Of a stretch of 64,000 nucleotides of DNA, positions 63,625-64,000 are shown one piece after another. The translations under genes and the position numbers were made by a program. Each line of letters starts with the position of its first letter. Position 1 is the stretch's first letter. The notes beneath the pieces were generated by a model. That model had not been told where the DNA came from, searched no databases, and was given only the letters and a program-made list of their open reading frames with translations. This DNA comes from Myxococcota bacterium (GTDB lineage Bacteria; Myxococcota; JAJVIH01). Location: positions 1 through 64,000 of the forward strand of contig JAJVIH010000020.1 of NCBI GenBank assembly GCA_022072125.1, written 5' to 3'.

Positions 63625-64000
63625 CGCGCATTGGCTCCGGAACGGGCCAGCCGCACGCGGCGCTGGTGCAGATTCATATGCCCGCGCTGGATGCCCTCGG
63701 TGACAAGCGCCTGCACGGCGGCGAGATTCTGGGCCAGGCCCGCGGCGGCCATCACGCAGGACAGGTCCGCCGCTTTTTCACAGCCCAGCAGGCGCGCGGC
63801 CAGCGCCACGTTGGGATGGGTATCGAAGAGCGGACCGACAGTCGTCACCGGCATGGGCACGCTGATTTCGCCGCGCAATCCAGCCGGGGTGCGGACGAAG
63901 CAGGTCAGCGGACGATATACTCCCGATCGTGCGGCCCAGGCGTGCGCCGCCGCCTCCAATGCGCGGAAATCCTGACCCATGGCGATGGCCACGGCGTCAA
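63621..64000 (-). CDS. Hydroxymethylglutaryl-CoA reductase, 3' part (runs off the window)
   Basis: Only the last 126 or so residues are inside the window; the frame continues beyond 64000. The visible part holds AIAMGQDFRALEAAAHAWAARSG, EISVPMPVTTVGPLF, the NVALAARLLGC block, GLAQNLAAVQALVTEGIQRGHMNLHQRR, the classic C-terminus of class II HMG-CoA reductase, with the catalytic histidine in RGHMNLH. It makes mevalonate from HMG-CoA with NAD(P)H. Mevalonate kinase is directly downstream. A start cannot be given. Confidence 0.9.
   Translation of the reverse strand, partial: DAVAIAMGQDFRALEAAAHAWAARSGVYRPLTCFVRTPAGLRGEISVPMPVTTVGPLFDTHPNVALAARLLGCEKAADLSCVMAAAGLAQNLAAVQALVTEGIQRGHMNLHQRRVRLARSGANAR

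Overview
The window is high-GC, gene-dense DNA from a Gram-negative, meso-diaminopimelate bacterium. The evidence for this is a TonB-dependent receptor, a secretin, lipoproteins, a lytic transglycosylase and a MurE with the DNPR motif. Several traits point to the Myxococcota or a related former deltaproteobacterial lineage: FHA domains fused to a Tad-type ATPase, very long TPR proteins, PilZ-TPR-PEGA fusions, Asp/Ala/Thr-rich lipoprotein linkers, a mevalonate pathway, and kynurenine enzymes. This placement is inferred from gene content, not from a marker-gene comparison.

Layout. 1-7.8 kb: an Mrp-type Fe-S carrier ATPase, then (minus) UDP-glucose dehydrogenase and a 1757-residue TPR protein. 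7.8-8.7 kb: a gene-free block with four strong stem-loops. 8.7-10.1 kb: a lipoprotein and a small SET-domain protein. 10.1-14.1 kb (minus): an asparagine synthetase and a membrane nucleotide-sugar dehydratase, probably cell-surface polysaccharide genes. 14.2-20.3 kb (minus): a four-gene operon of secretin, FHA-CpaF ATPase, double-FHA membrane protein and a likely outer-membrane barrel. 20.7-25.5 kb (plus): a Fur-superfamily-type operator followed by a TonB-domain/TonB-receptor fusion and two lipoproteins, read here as a metal-acquisition operon. 25.5-30.7 kb: an LPG-synthase-type membrane protein (minus), then kynureninase, kynurenine 3-monooxygenase and an MFS exporter (plus). 30.8-31.6 kb: a receiver-domain protein and a structured, tRNA-like hairpin with a U-tract.

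31.6-49.9 kb (minus): a complete division and cell wall (dcw) cluster, mraZ-rsmH-ftsL-ftsI-murE-murF-mraY-murD-ftsW-murG-murC-murB-ddl-ftsQ-ftsA-ftsZ. Most junctions overlap by 1-4 bases, often through ATGA, GTGA or TTGA. A four-copy, 10-bp-period repeat sits at the mraZ ribosome binding site and looks like the MraZ operator. 50.2-51.5 kb: a tail-anchored TPR protein with a HELSH-motif membrane protein. 51.8-55.2 kb: a TRAP transporter (solute-binding, small and large membrane subunits). 55.2-57.2 kb (minus): a PilZ-TM-TPR-PEGA protein. 57.5-62.7 kb (plus): a DUF1015 protein, a TrmN6-like methyltransferase, an MltD-like transglycosylase and a secreted lipoprotein hydrolase. 62.7-64 kb (minus): mevalonate kinase and the 3' end of HMG-CoA reductase.

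No rRNA, canonical tRNA, CRISPR array, transposase or phage gene was recognised. The best candidate for an undescribed system is the palindrome-controlled receptor/lipoprotein operon at 20.7-25.5 kb. Second is the FHA-decorated secretin/ATPase operon next to it.
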